A stretch of DNA of 64,000 bases from Gnetum montanum. Lineage: Eukaryota > Streptophyta > Gnetopsida > Gnetales > Gnetaceae. The stretch's first letter is position 1. Each line of letters opens with the position of its first letter. Made by a program: the position numbers and the translations under genes. The stretch is from NCBI GenBank assembly GCA_015680685.1, contig MNCI01033523.1, positions 371,814 through 435,813 on the forward strand, written 5' to 3'. Shown one piece after another: positions 21,735-34,632 of this stretch. The notes under the pieces were generated by a model. That model searched no databases. It was not told the origin of the DNA and was given only the letters and a program-made list of their open reading frames with translations.

Positions 21735-24090
21735 CATGTCCATTTGTTGAACCATGACATGTCCTTATGAGCATAAATACTTTGAAACTCTTCCATTAAA
21801 AACTATACATTTTCTTGACTAATATCTAGGAGATTGAGCTAGAGCGGAAGATTTTATTAAATATGAGAGCAACCTAGTTTAAGACTTCCTATCATCTAGA
21901 ACCTTTGTAATATTTTTACTTTGAGATCTCATTCTAGAATTTACTTGGACTTAATTGTTGATCTTTAACATCACTTAGAATTTGGAGCCCATTCCAGAGA
22001 TTTCAGCCACATAAGGATTTTTGTCTACATAATTGTTAATCAAGTAGAGAAATTTATTTCAATGCTTATATTTTGAATTTTTGATTATTTTTTATGTGCA
22101 ATTTTGGTTTAGTTTAGTTTAGTTTCTTCAATAACTATTTGATCAAATGTTTGAGGAATTTTCTTCACTAGATCTAATTTTTTAATATATCTTTATCTAA
22201 TTTTAGATTTTAATATTGATTCTATCATGGTTTGGGCTTGACATCTTGAAATTAACTTCATTAGGTTTTATTTTATTTTAGTTTACCTTTGTTAAATTTT
22301 TGAGATGTAGAACTAGGGGTTTCTACTCTTCATATTTTTGAGATTCAAGTTAATGCCAAATGATGATGAAGTATATAGAAAAGTTATGTCAAAGCCAATT
22401 AGAATGTATCATTTTCAATACATTCTCATCTATCATTACCATGTCAATTTTTTTAATGAAGGTCATAACGAATTCTGATACTATCATTTAATAGATCTTT
22501 AAAAATGCAACAAATTTTGGAAAGTAAGTCTACTTTTATTAGATCATGAAAATTGTCAAAATGCCAAAAAACATATTTCCTAGGGCTATATAACATGAAA
22601 GAAATTAAAAACCTTAATTGATTATATTTTAAAAATTTAATCTATGTAAAATATCCCTTAGCTTTTGGGATCTTACATATTAGCTCTTTCATTAACTTTA
22701 TTAGATGTCCTAGAACATAGAATATTTAGTAAATTGGATACTTGTTAGTTAGGAAAACCTTTGTTTGACATAAATATCTATTTTTATTCAGATGACATTT
22801 TTCACTACCTAGGATTTTGGATTTGTTTAATATTTATAAATAATGATTGGTTGTTATGTGAGGCATGTTTTAATGAGATTTAATTTTGGTTCATGAAGCT
22901 AGCACAAAGGGAGGTTTGCTAGGTTTTTCTTAAAGGAACTTTGAAATGTCATTGAATCTTTTGCTCTCTACAATAGTGAATTCTATGTCCTATTCGCCTT
23001 TAAAGAATGGAGTATGAATGGGATAGTGAGTTGTTGTCTTTAGGCTTCTCACCCTTGTAGATGATAAAAATTAATATAGTAGTTGACCTTGGTACCAAAT
23101 TTTAGAAATAATAAATAATTCCAACTAGCATATTTTTGTTTTATATTTTGAATTTGATAAAATCTTATTATTCACAATGAGTACACATGTTAACTTTAAC
23201 ATATTAAAATTAAGAGAGTGCTAGCTTTTAGAAAATAAAGTTATGGATGGTTCTAGGTTTCTTTTTGGTTTATTTGATAATAATTTCTTATTTGATTACT
23301 AGATATTATCTAATCTTTGTATGTTCTAGGTAGTTGGATGTATGGCACTAACTCTCTAGTTCCAAATAAACCTATGCATGACTACCCAACTACCCAATTC
23401 CTGACTCCAAAATTGTTAAGTATTTATAGTTTATTTTTTAATTGGTATTTGAATTAAATTTTCCTTTTTTTTTCCTCTAAGGTGATTTAGATAGTTGTGA
23501 TCATGAGATAGATGTAGAAGAGGATTCTTAGAATAAATTTTTATGCATTTTGTAGCATTTTTTTAAGTTAGAATACTACTATATTTTTCTATGTTGTAAT
23601 CTTCAGCTAGTAACGTTTTACTATATAATACCCTTTGGTTGTCTATGTGGACTTTATACTTACTTGTCTTTCATGTACACCTAACTTTGTTTTGATTATT
23701 TATTTGAGTAGCATTATTATTTAATTCTAGTTTTGTTTAACATTTTTTTCCATTAGAGTCAAATGCCTTGATAATATTTGACTATATTTATCATGTAAAT
23801 CATTTTTTTGTCATTGTATTTTGATTAGTATAGATTTTGGCCTGGGCAATATGTCTTTGAACTATTATTTCATAGTGTATAGGTTAGGTTTTATATATGA
23901 GGTTCTATTGACATTATATATTTTTTTTCTATCTTTTGTTCAAAAGTTGTATTGCCCTGTGCACATATTTTAAGGATTTCTAAAATTTTTCCTATTACAT
24001 TTTATAGTCATCTATCAAATTTTAATAAGATGTCTTTTATTTTTATAAGTAATACCTTTCTAGCATGATCTTGGTTAGTGGGGTGTTGCA
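21735..24090 (+). mobile_element. gypsy-1 5' LTR, right piece
   Basis: The first ~280 bases align with about 28690-28890 of the distal LTR (shared TATCATCTAGAACC-like and GAGATCTCATTCTAG followed by ATTTACTTGG). This shows that the chromovirus split an LTR here. The end is set by GGGGTGTTGCA at 24080-24090 followed by a primer binding site. The middle (22100-24000) is AT-rich and I cannot align it with the distal copy by eye, so the two LTRs are very diverged or partly replaced. Confidence 0.45.
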
Positions 24091-24093
24091 TTT

Positions 24094-24109
24094 TGGTATC
24101 AAAGCTAAA
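24094..24109 (+). other. gypsy-1 primer binding site, initiator-Met type
   Basis: TGGTATCAAAGCTAAAC follows the GGGGTGTTGCA terminus after three bases. One base differs from the usual TGGTATCAGAGC. Confidence 0.6.
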
Positions 24110-24110
24110 C

Positions 24111-25129
24111 GTTTGATATAATTGTCATATTTATGATGTAGATAGAGCACCAAGAAAAGAAATTGAGATCTTAATAGAGTAAATTGAAAAAAGTCTAACA
24201 AAAAAACCCCATAAAATGACTTGATGTAAGAGATGTTAAACTATTTGAAGAGTCAACTTTTGTTAAATATAATGAATGATATGAAAAAAAATAAAAATTT
24301 AACACACTATGATAGGAGAGCCATTGGACTAGTGCTCATTAAATAGTTGAAGAAATTAAACCTATCAACTTTTGATGAAGCGGAAAACCTTATAGTACTT
24401 TGGAGTGGTCATGTGAAGTAGAAAAACCTTTCTAACATATGTGTTGTGCTATGGTATAACAAAATCATTTGGCTATCTATCAACTTAAGGATGTATCCTT
24501 AACAAATAACCAATAATATAAGAAGAATGAACATCATAAGAATACAAGAGAAAGAGAAAGGATCCATGCTTTGACAGACCAACCCATTAATAAATAATCC
24601 AATATAGTCATGGACATAATAAGTATTGTTGATGCATCTCCATTCTTGAGATTGTTTGACCTTATTGCTAATTACTCTTTTATGAATTATATGATTGTGA
24701 TTTAACTATAGCTTAAGCCTACATCCATGTACTCTTCTCCAATAATTTAGATAGATAACTCCCCCAGTATAGTAGTTGCAAATATGTTTCCTTTAACTGA
24801 ATTGGAGATTCAAGAATATTGGTGTTATGATAATCTCATGGTGATGAGGCTTGAAGCATACGATGTAATTATTTGGATAGATTAACTAGATAAATATGAA
24901 GGATCTTTTTATTACAGGAACAAGATCCTCATACTTATATGTCCTAGTGGGAAAGAAGTTACAACCCAAACAAGTAAAAAAAAATTTCAACACAACTTAG
25001 AGACACGTTAGAAGTTAGCGTAATTATTTAGAAAAGACCATAGTTTTTATGTGATTTTAGTGTATGATGGATCTAAGAAATATGTTAAATAGATTTTAGT
25101 AGTTCAAGAGTTTATGGATGTATTCAAGG
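24111..25129 (+). other. gypsy-1 gag region, heavily decayed
   Basis: Position between primer binding site and RT implies gag and protease. Only vague traces are visible and no zinc knuckle or protease triad can be pointed to with confidence. Confidence 0.35.
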
Positions 25130-27920
25130 AACTTCCTAAGTTACCTCTTAATAGAGAGTTTGTTTTTTAGATCACACTAAAGCCTAGAACTCAACCAATT
25201 TTCAAGGTGTCTCATAGTCTATTTCTTATGTAAACTTATATAACTTAAGATACAAATTCAAGAGTTGAGAGGTAAGAATATGATTTTAAAAAATATCTTA
25301 TCTTTGGGTGAATTAATAATTTTTATTAAAAATAAGGATGACGTTATGATATTATTCATTAACTATAGGTAGTTGAATAAGATAATAGAGAAGAACTAAT
25401 ATCCTCCAACTAGAATCAACTATTTTTTTGAACAACTTAGAGAATATAACATTATTTCTAAGATCAATTTAAAGTTTTATTATCACCAAGTTAGGATGAA
25501 AGAGGAGGATGCACCTAATATAGATTTTCAAAAATTATACAAATATTATGAGTTCTTAGTCATGCTATTTGGACTTACTATTGCTCCAATAGTTTTCATG
25601 CACTTGATGAATATTGTACTACATTCTTACTTAAATCAATTTGTTATTATCTTTATTAATAAAATTTTGGATAATTTTAAGAATAAAGAGGAACATACGG
25701 AACATCTAAGGATACTTTTACAAATATTAATGAAACAACAATTATTTGTTCATGCTTATAATTATACCTTCTAGAAGAAAGAAATTTAAATTCTTGAGCA
25801 GGTGGTATCAATAGATGGTATAGTAGTGGATTCCTCAATGATATTAGTAATTAAGGATTGCTCCATTCAAACCATGGTAAATGAAGCTAGAGGATTTTTC
25901 TATGATTGCTTTCCTTCTATAGAAATTTCTTAGGAAGGAATGTATTATCTCTTGGACTAATGCTTATCAAAAGGCTTTTAAGGAGTTAAATAAGATATTA
26001 AAAATAACACCTATTCTAATCTTACCAAATTTTGGAAGCCTTATGATGTCTACTCAAATGATTTTAGAGAAGGATTAGGAGGAGTTCTCATTAGGAAGGT
26101 AAGGTGGTGGCTTATGATTGTTGATAGTTAAAACCTCGTAAGATAATATAATTAAATATGATATAGAATTAGATGTGATAATTTTTAGTTCATAAGATTT
26201 AGAGGCACTACTTGTACAATGAGTACCATAATATTTGGACATTTCATAAAAGTCTATAGTATGTTATGGACTAGCGACATTTGAATGTGAGATAGAGAAG
26301 GTGGATTGAGCATCTGGTAGACTTTAGCTTCATATTTTAGTATCATCTTGTGAAAGTTAATATGATAGCTAATTCTTAAAGTAGGATAGCTTGGAAAATA
26401 TACCATCTTCATATTTTACCTAGCCTACGAAATAAGATAACCTTTCATTAGCTCTTAGATCTCTACTTTGAGGTAAAGGTTTTAGCTCTTTTATTGAAGG
26501 ATAAAATGTTATTAGTTGACATTTCTGCCTTATTGAGATTTAAGAAAAATATTTATGTTTCAAAGACAATTAAGTACAAACTTCTTAATGAGGCTCACTT
26601 AAGTAAGTATCAAATGCATCAAGGTAGTGATAAAATATATTATAACATCATGAGTGAGTATTGGTGGCCTATCATGAAGAGAGATGTTTGAGAATTTATG
26701 ACTAAGTACTTGATATGCTAACATATTAATGTAGAACATCAATGGTTTTTTAGTTTGATTTATCCACATAATATTTTAGAATGAAAGTGGAAAATCATTA
26801 ACATGGATTTTTCACTAATTATCTCATACAAAGAATGGAAAGAACTCCATCCTTATACTTATTAATTTATTAATAAAGTATTCTTACTTCTTAGCTATGA
26901 AATAGTTAATGTTAAAGGCATTTTTCAATTATTCCTATTAAATATTTTTAGATTGGATGTTATTCACAATTAATATTATGTTTGACAAAGATCTAAAGTT
27001 TACTTCTAGATATCAGTAGTGTTTTTAGATGAGTTTTAATACTTGATTGAACTTCAATTTAGCTTATTATCCTTAGAAAAATGGTCATACAAAGAGCCAA
27101 AACTAGGTTTTAAAGAATATGCTTTGAGCTTGGGCATTGAAATAAAAAGATACTTGGAAAAAATTTCTTCTTTTAAAAGCAATACCCTATGAATTTTTTT
27201 ATGGTAGACATTATTGTGCATTTCTTTGTTGGAACACTTTAGAATATAAATAGAAAACTAGAATAGATATAATTGAAGAAGATTTAGAACATATTAAAAT
27301 CATGCAAGATAGATTTCAAATAGTGTAAGATAGATTTATAAAGTATGACAACAATAGAAGGAGCCATCTAGAAAGAGGCATGAATAACAAATTAGTATGG
27401 AAAAAATGTGAATGTTATTATTAATGTTAAATATTACTAAAAGATATAAACTATATAATATATACATCAAATGAATACATAGAATGGTTTCTATTTTAGA
27501 TAATCTACAAGAGTAATGGGTTTGATGGTTTGGACATATACAAAGAAGATCACACAATGTGCCTATAAACAAAGGTTACTACATTACTATTCTAGAAAAG
27601 CCATTTAAAGGAAGGATAAAGAAGACATGGAGAAAAATATCAAAGATGATTTGAGAAAAGTATAAATAAATAAGGATTTAGCTCTTCATAAGGATGAATT
27701 GTAAAACTGAACTCATGTAGCTAATCCTATTTTGTTGGAACAAGACAATTTGGTAGAACAGAAAAATTAGCACTATGTTACATTGATTTTCTTTAGTTTT
27801 AGGAAAAGCTAGATAATTTGCCTATAAAATTGATCTTATACAATAGTTATAGTAAATTCATGGTATGTCTCATATTTCTATGTTAAGAAAGTATGTTGTA
27901 GATTTGATTCACTAGATAAA
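25130..27920 (+). pseudogene. gypsy-1 pol remnant (RT, RNase H, INT)
   Basis: RT motifs are recognisable at 25150-25774: INYRxLNK-like, YPPTRINYFFEQL, SKINLKFYYHQVR, YYEFLVMLFGLTIAP, LMNIVLHSYLNQFVIIF. The catalytic box reads FINKIL instead of FIDDIL, so both aspartates are gone. The integrase zinc finger is at 26575-26690 (NEAHLSKYQMHQGSDKIYYN, SEYWWPIMKRDV). The integrase tail is near 27845-27905 (HISMLRKYVVDLIH, compare FHVSMLRKYVPD). Stops occur throughout. No chromodomain was seen. Confidence 0.7.
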
Positions 27921-28111
27921 ATGAAGATATATCCAAATTCAACTAATATTAGTTATGTGAAATGATCAATAAAGATTATGAATAGGATTAAAAGACATTT
28001 AAGAAGAAAATTTATTTATATTATTAATGTTATTTGAAAAATACATGAAATACAAGAAGCAACTTTGAAAGTAAAAAAGAATTCTATTTAGATCAAACAA
28101 TAACAAAAATA

Positions 28112-31100
28112 GTACTTGTTTGTTAGTATAGTATGCTTGTGCCATTGTTTGATTAAGCTATGTACCTTGAAACTATATTAGTAGGTATGTTTGATATTTG
28201 AATTTAATTTATTTTATTGTATTGTATTTTGGTTCTTTTAGTTTTGATAAATAAGAATTTTTGCACTAATCCATTCATTACATTTTAGGTTAGTAAGTAT
28301 CATAGACTAGATGGGTCAGTATCACATGGGATACTACATCATGTTTGTGGTATGCTTGGATATTATATGTTTGATCTACTCTATGATTGTTGGGAAAGTA
28401 ACTAATGAATTTTTTATTTATTTAGTATTTTAATTTCTTTAGTTTATGCTCTTTTAGAAAGTGGCTTGTGGTAGTACCTTAGTTAGTTATGTTAGATCTT
28501 AAACCTTTAGTTAGTAATTCGATGTGCACATATCCATCAGTTAGCTTATAAGGGGTATCCTAGTAGATCACCAATTGGTAAGATCCCATTATATTATATT
28601 ATTTTTATTAATTTTATAGATATTGAATAAATTATATCTTCTTTTAATTTTTAGTATTTTTCACTAAAAATGCCCATTATTTGAACCCTAATAGGCCTTT
28701 GTTATTATACATACCTAATGATAATTCCATTAGAAACCATTCATTTCCTACATTGAAATCTAGTAAAAATAGCCAAAGAGGAAGACCATTCTAAATAGGA
28801 GAGTATCACCATTCAAGCTTGCACTATTATCTAGGACTATTGTAAGTTCTTTCCTTTTAGATCTCATTCTAGGATTTACTTGGTTCAAAATATTGAAATT
28901 CAAAAAGTTAGTTAGTTTTGCTACAATGTATTTTTTATAAAATTCACATACTCTATTCAACTAAGTACTTTGACATCCATTTTTTAGATGTAAAAGTGCC
29001 ACCAAATTAAATGCTTATGATAGTATGTGAAGCGTTTTTTTGGTTCATATATGTAGATTAGATAGAGAATGTCGTGAAGTTCATGTGTTACTTGTGGATT
29101 TATGCTTCAATCTTCTAACTGTGTAATCTTGGTACTTTTTCTTGTTCATTTTTAGTTCATAAACTTGAGCATCTTCAATGTGGGATATATTTCAATTAAT
29201 CCTTTTAGATACATAGGAATTATGTTTGAGGTTTTGATCTTGCTTTAAATAATTAATATTTTGTAATTTTTTACATAAATTTCATATCCTTTCTATCATA
29301 ATTTTATGTTTTTTTCTCATAAAAAAGGTTTTTGTAAAAATTATCTTATCAACTATTTTGGAGTATGATTATTACTCATTTTATCCATCCTATAATGTAT
29401 TAATGTGATTTCTATTGGGTTTTATTCGTTCTAAGAACTTCTAAGTTTCATTGTTTTAGGAATGTTCATTGAATTTTCTTATGGTTTGGATACCTTATAG
29501 CATTTTTATTTTGTTGATCATATTTTTATAGTTTGATGAGTCATTTATGATTTCCATACCATGTCCTTAGTTCTCATGGTATTCTTGTTAATTGTTAATT
29601 ATTTCTTGAATTTTTTGTGCTATATTTTATTTATTTTAATTTCCACACTAAAACCATGAGTCATTGTGATATTTCCAAAGTTAATATGAGTTTTTGTTAG
29701 ATTGTGATCTCTCACAATGGGTCATGGTAAGATCATGATTCTATTATTCTATCATCTTTCACATTTCTAGTCTCTCTTTCTCAAAAACCTACAACACCAT
29801 GAGCTATGGTCTAGTCATGGTAAGGTTATGACCAAGCATTCTCTATCATTTTCACTATATTATGTCATTTAGTAAGACTTCCTATCAATTACCAATCATG
29901 GTTGGATTAGGGTCTCTTAACTAAGGATTCTAGTCAATCATAGTTGAGTTATGGTTACGTATTTTAATCATAGTTTTTGGTGATACTATTTTTGTAAATA
30001 TCATGAATCATGGTCAGGTTGTGGTTAGTTCATGGTCAATTATCATAAGTTATAGTAAGATCGTTGTAAAATCATGATATCCCAATTTTACTATTCTTGG
30101 TCCCTTCTTACTATTAGAGGCTAGCTTGACATGTTTTTAGATTTTGACCTCATTCAACATAGTTTGTTAAAATTGAATGATGCTAGTTTTGATTTTGAAG
30201 TTATTTGTTGAACCCTTCAAATTAAATTCCCTAGTGGGCTATTGGTTGCATTCCACTATCATCAACATTTTATTTTTTCTTATTTGGATATTAATTTTAA
30301 TGTTATTTCTTGGGAGTTAGCACCAAATTGTATGACTAGTTAAAGACAAACTTCCTAAAGATATTTGGTATCTGAACTTTATTAGGATGCATCAATTTGG
30401 CTTTCATTGTAGGATACATTCTACATTAGAGGATCATCTATAACTCATTGATCCCATTTTTTTAATGCATCTAGAAGGTTAAAAGTCAATCCTAGGTGAT
30501 TTATCTACTATTGGTAATTTTTTTTAAGATTAATTAAGAAATCCATGTACATAGAAATTTTGTATTTGATTCAGAAATTTGGACAACCATACATCATAAA
30601 TTATGTGCAATGTATGCTAGCCTCCTTACTTTGAGGTTAAAGAATGAATTAGATATTTCTTTTTGGATAGGTTTTGTTTAATATTTAGATTGATGTATGA
30701 TAAATGCTCTTTGATATTTTATTTATTTATGCATACTTACCTATCTTACAAGCTATCATGCCTTTAGCTAGCCATTATAAGACTTTTACTCAATATATCT
30801 AAAGGAGATCCCAATATTTCTCACTCAACGTATATTGATTCCTTCCCCTATTATTTTTAGATTACTAGAAATAGGTGGAGAATGAAGATCATTAAATGTT
30901 TGTTGTTGATTTTCGATTTCATGCATAATTATTTTCTAGCACTAATCTTTTGTGTCTTGGCATCTTTATAATATTTTAGAGATTTTCATTAGAATATTTT
31001 CCTCACATGCATCTTTTATTTGGATTATGGATATTATGTATGGCTAAGCTTATTTTAATTATGCTATATATTTATGGTTATATTTCAAATTTTCATATTT

Positions 31101-31355
31101 ATATTTTCTCTATCTCCTTTCAATTCAATTTTCAATTTTGTTACTTATATATATGTTAATATATTATATTCTTTATTTTCTGTTATGATTTTTTGTTTTT
31201 TCCTTTTAGTTATTATTTCATTGTATTTTTCTTTTACTTTCTTGTCACTATGTTAGCTATAATTTTCACTTTTCTTACCATGATCAATCATATATTTAGG
31301 AGTTTTTTATCTATTGTAATGCTCTTTAACCTAAGGCTAGAAAGTAGGGTGTTAC
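28112..31355 (+). mobile_element. gypsy-1 3' LTR
   Basis: It starts in sequence homologous to 4043 (TTTGTTAGTATAGTATGCTT), without the SINE, and shares blocks with 4500-4797 and 21740-22010. It ends GTAGGGTGTTACA at 31355, complementary to the TGTAATACCC at 3950. About 90 bases at the LTR start appear deleted. Immediately after 31355 a copia RT frame begins on the other strand, so this is an insertion boundary. The region 29640-30085 contains many degenerate CATGGT/CATGAT words. Confidence 0.5.
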
Positions 31356-32040
31356 ATGTGGTTTCTATCATTGCATATTTTAGATCATATTTTTCTATGA
31401 TTTTTTTAGCATATTTAGTTTGTTGCATTTTCAATGCATTCTCATCTTGCTCTACTTGGATAACTAGAAAATATCTTAGTACTTCTAGATCCTTCATATT
31501 AAATTCTTTTTTATACCTTTCCTAAATTTTGAAATCAATTTTTCAAAACTTGATAGGAAGATAAATTCATCAACATATAATGAGATCAAAATTATATCAA
31601 GATCTACATGTTATAAATTATGTAGCTATGCTTGAGAAGAAAATCATTGATTCTATGAAACTAATCTCTTAGAGGTTGCTTGAATCCATAGAGAGCTTTA
31701 TTGATCTTGCATACTTTATCTTCTTGGTCTTGAATTTCAAACCCTTCTAGTCAGAGAATGTATACTTCTTCTCCTAGCACATCATTAAGTAAGGTTGAGT
31801 TAACATCCATTTGATACATTTTTATCTTGAGATGGACTACAATGAAGATCATTAGCTTGACTATTTCAAAGCTTACAATAGGAAAAAATATTTCTTCAGA
31901 GTTCATGTGCTTCTTTTTCATAAAGCTCATCATTACTAGTCTTTCCTTATGATTGAAGCTATTTTTATTTTTACTAAACTTTATTTTGAACATCCACTTG
32001 GTGCTTGACCCTTTGATTTGTCCACTAAGGATCATGTATT
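31356..32040 (-). pseudogene. copia-1 reverse transcriptase remnant
   Basis: The block at 31751-32035 shows STKWMFKIKFSKN, ERLVMMSFMKKKHMNSEEIF, FPIVSFEIVKLM and YQMDVNSTLLNDVLGEEVYI, the N-terminal half of a copia RT. The block at 31356-31497 shows MKDLEVLRYFLVIQV and KMQQTKYAKKIIEKYDLKYA, the C-terminal half before RNase H. The catalytic YVDD region between them is not clear. The frame runs directly into the gypsy-1 LTR end. Confidence 0.7.
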
Positions 32041-32329
32041 CCTATTCATTATTACATCATATTTCTTTTGCATTATAGTATTCTAATTTTTTTTAATTTT
32101 AGGGCTTCTTCACACATGATGGTTCATTAATTAATATTAAGTAGATAATATTAAATCTTTCTTAACTTATATATATCTTCTTTGAAAGTTGGTATCAAGA
32201 ATTTAAGATGAGATGTGGTCCTTCTCATACATGGCCTTGGCTCATAGGTTGGTTCCTCCTTCTTCTTGTCCTCTAGCATGAGTCAAACCCTAAGGCTTGC
32301 TCATTAAATATTAGAATTCTTGACACTTG

Positions 32330-33300
32330 TCACTTCTTGTCATGTTCACCAAAACACATGTAATCATTTGTTGTGAAGTCAAATATAAGAAATACATACT
32401 TCTTACCTTTATTATCTAACTTCCCTACAAGAGAATAGGTTATATTTATATAGCATACACATCCAAATATGTTAAGCTGTAAGAGATTTGACATCTCATT
32501 ATATAACTCATAGGGATTTCTTTTGCATACAGGAGATGTGATGAGAATATTAAAAATATAGGTAGCCATGTGGATTGTCTCATTCCAATATGAATTAGGA
32601 AGAAATTCATGCTTTAGCAAACATCTATACATTTATTAGATAACATCATTCTTCTTCTTAGTCACTATTACATTATGCCTCATACCCATATGTATTTTGC
32701 ATTGAGATTCTATGAATTTTATAAAATTCATCAAAGTGCTCCTTTGAAAATTCACCTCCTCTATTACTTCTTATTAATTTGATCTTTAATCCAAGCCTAT
32801 TTTCCATTAACTTATTGAATTTTTGAAAGATCCCTAATACTTCTTCTTTGGATTAGAGGATGTAGGTCCAAGTGTAACTAAAAAATAGTCAACAACCATC
32901 AAAACATATATACCTTATCAATGAGAAATTATGGGCATTGAACCCATAATATCCATGTGAATTAGCTTGAATGACTTGGTTCTTCTCTTGGTTGTGTTAA
33001 AATTTGAAAGTGCTTTTTATTTATCATTTTAACATGTCTTTCAAACATCTTGAGGTACTTCTTGAAAGTTGAATCCAAGGGCTACTTGATTTCTGATGAG
33101 CTTCAAAAACTTGAAGTACGATACATGACCAAGCCATCAATGTCATAATTCTTTTATGTCATTCTTGGAAAAATCTTGATTTAAACTTACATGAATGAAT
33201 TACATTACTCAAAAATAATAGATCTTATTTTCCAACATGGAAACCTTTGCAAATAGACCATGACTATTTGAGGTGGTGCATTTGTCATTATTAAAAATAA
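32330..33300 (-). pseudogene. copia-1 integrase remnant
   Basis: Near 32330-32632 the minus strand gives RCLLKHEFLPNSYWNETIHM, ATYIFNILITSPVCKRNPYE, LNIFGCVCYINI and KLDNKGKKYVFLIF, the C-terminal part of copia integrases (usual LLKxAxLPxxFWAEA, TPYELW, FGCxCY, KFDxKxxxxIFLGY). Upstream core motifs are decayed. Confidence 0.7.
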
Positions 33301-33330
33301 CTTTATTACCTTTTCTTAATGTTTAATCAA

Positions 33331-34618
33331 CTAGAAGAAGATAATTTGATAAATGAAAAGCATATAATACATCATAAAATTGGATGAAATTATCATTATG
33401 AAGAATAATTTGACACTTACCAATGTCTTAAAAATTTTTACATAAGCTCGATTACCTACTTTAATTGATATAAGAATCTTATCATCCTTGAACATTATGA
33501 AAAACTCCTTATGAGACAACATATGATTATTACATATACTATTAATTATTCATCTAGAATGATTAATTTATTTAGTCATGTAGAAAGAAGAAAATCTAGT
33601 ATTATAACCATCACTTACCTTTATCTTGAGCTGATGAAGAATGTCCTTCTTATTATGCTTAATTGTTTCCTTCTGGAATGGTAAGGTTTTTAAACTCATT
33701 TTCAACCAAAACATGTCCTCCATATAACCCTTCTTCATGTAAATTTTACATCATGTAATGGATGAAAATTATGTAAAGTTGTTCCTTTATTGGAATTTGG
33801 ATTTCCATCTTATTTTCTTTCTCTTGGGTTTCTCTAATTTTGATATTTGATAGCTACTTATTATAAGATGGTGCTTTACACCTTTGAATGTTATTCTTTC
33901 TCTTCCTATTCTTCCTTGGTCTCTACTTCTTGAAGAAGTTTGAGTAATAAAAATTATTGTTTCTTGATGTTGATGAAGTTTTTAATTCTTGGAGAGCTCT
34001 TATGCATGATAAAAATTCATCCAAAGAATAAGTAAATAGGTTTTTTATTTGAATTATAATTTATATAACATTATCAAATATATAGTTGTCATATAACATT
34101 TTCATCACTTCGTATACTTTTTATTGGATGAAGTAATAAAAATTATGTCCTTTCATATTTCTAAGACATAGAATATGCCTTCAAGGAAATTCTCAAGAAG
34201 CTCACCTTTTTGAACTTTAATATTTTCAAACTCTAACCTTACTTTTATCTCATTAATCTTTGTATTAACATCATTATCCTTATATTCTTCTTAAAGGACA
34301 TCCAAACACTCCTTTAAAGTATTTTTAGTTATAATTTTTATCCCAATGGTGTCACTAGAGCTTTTATATATTATCAACATAGCCTATGCATATAACCTAG
34401 TATTTTTTACAATTGCTTCATTTTCTCCCTTGTTAGAGCATCGATATTTGAAGAAATTATAAGCTCATTTTCTACATATGAACATAGTTCATTTATTTGT
34501 AATAATGACGTGACTAAATGAGACCAACAAGAAAAGACTTAAGACCCATTAAACATAATAGAACATTTAGTAATATATTTGGAGGCTATGTATTTTCCTT
34601 ATTCTTAGAAAATTTTCA
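33331..34618 (-). pseudogene. copia-1 gag, zinc knuckle and protease remnant
   Basis: From right to left: a gag segment with SLDEFLSCIRALQELKTS near 33960-34020, a broken zinc knuckle CKIYMKKGYMEDMFWLK near 33710-33760 (usual CKYCKKxGHxExxCWLK), and CNNHMLSHKEFFIMFKDDK at 33460-33530, which is the start of copia protease where the D-S-G triad is no longer readable. GNRAYVKI follows as the usual post-protease motif. Confidence 0.6.
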
Positions 34619-34630
34619 ACTCTAATATCA
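34619..34630 (-). other. copia-1 primer binding site
   Basis: The minus strand reads TGATATTAGAGT two bases after the LTR end CTAACA, two transitions away from TGGTATCAGAGT, the initiator-Met primer site common in copia elements. Confidence 0.6.
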
Positions 34631-34632
34631 CT

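Noticed and set aside
30120-30600. Weak coding-like stretch with HYHQHFIFSYLDINF-type text
   Set aside because: Too degenerate to assign; left within the gypsy-1 3' LTR annotation.
31074-31525. Plus-strand 60- and 110-codon hydrophobic frames
   Set aside because: Phe/Leu/Ile-rich because the LTR is T-rich, and partly the antisense of copia RT; not membrane proteins.
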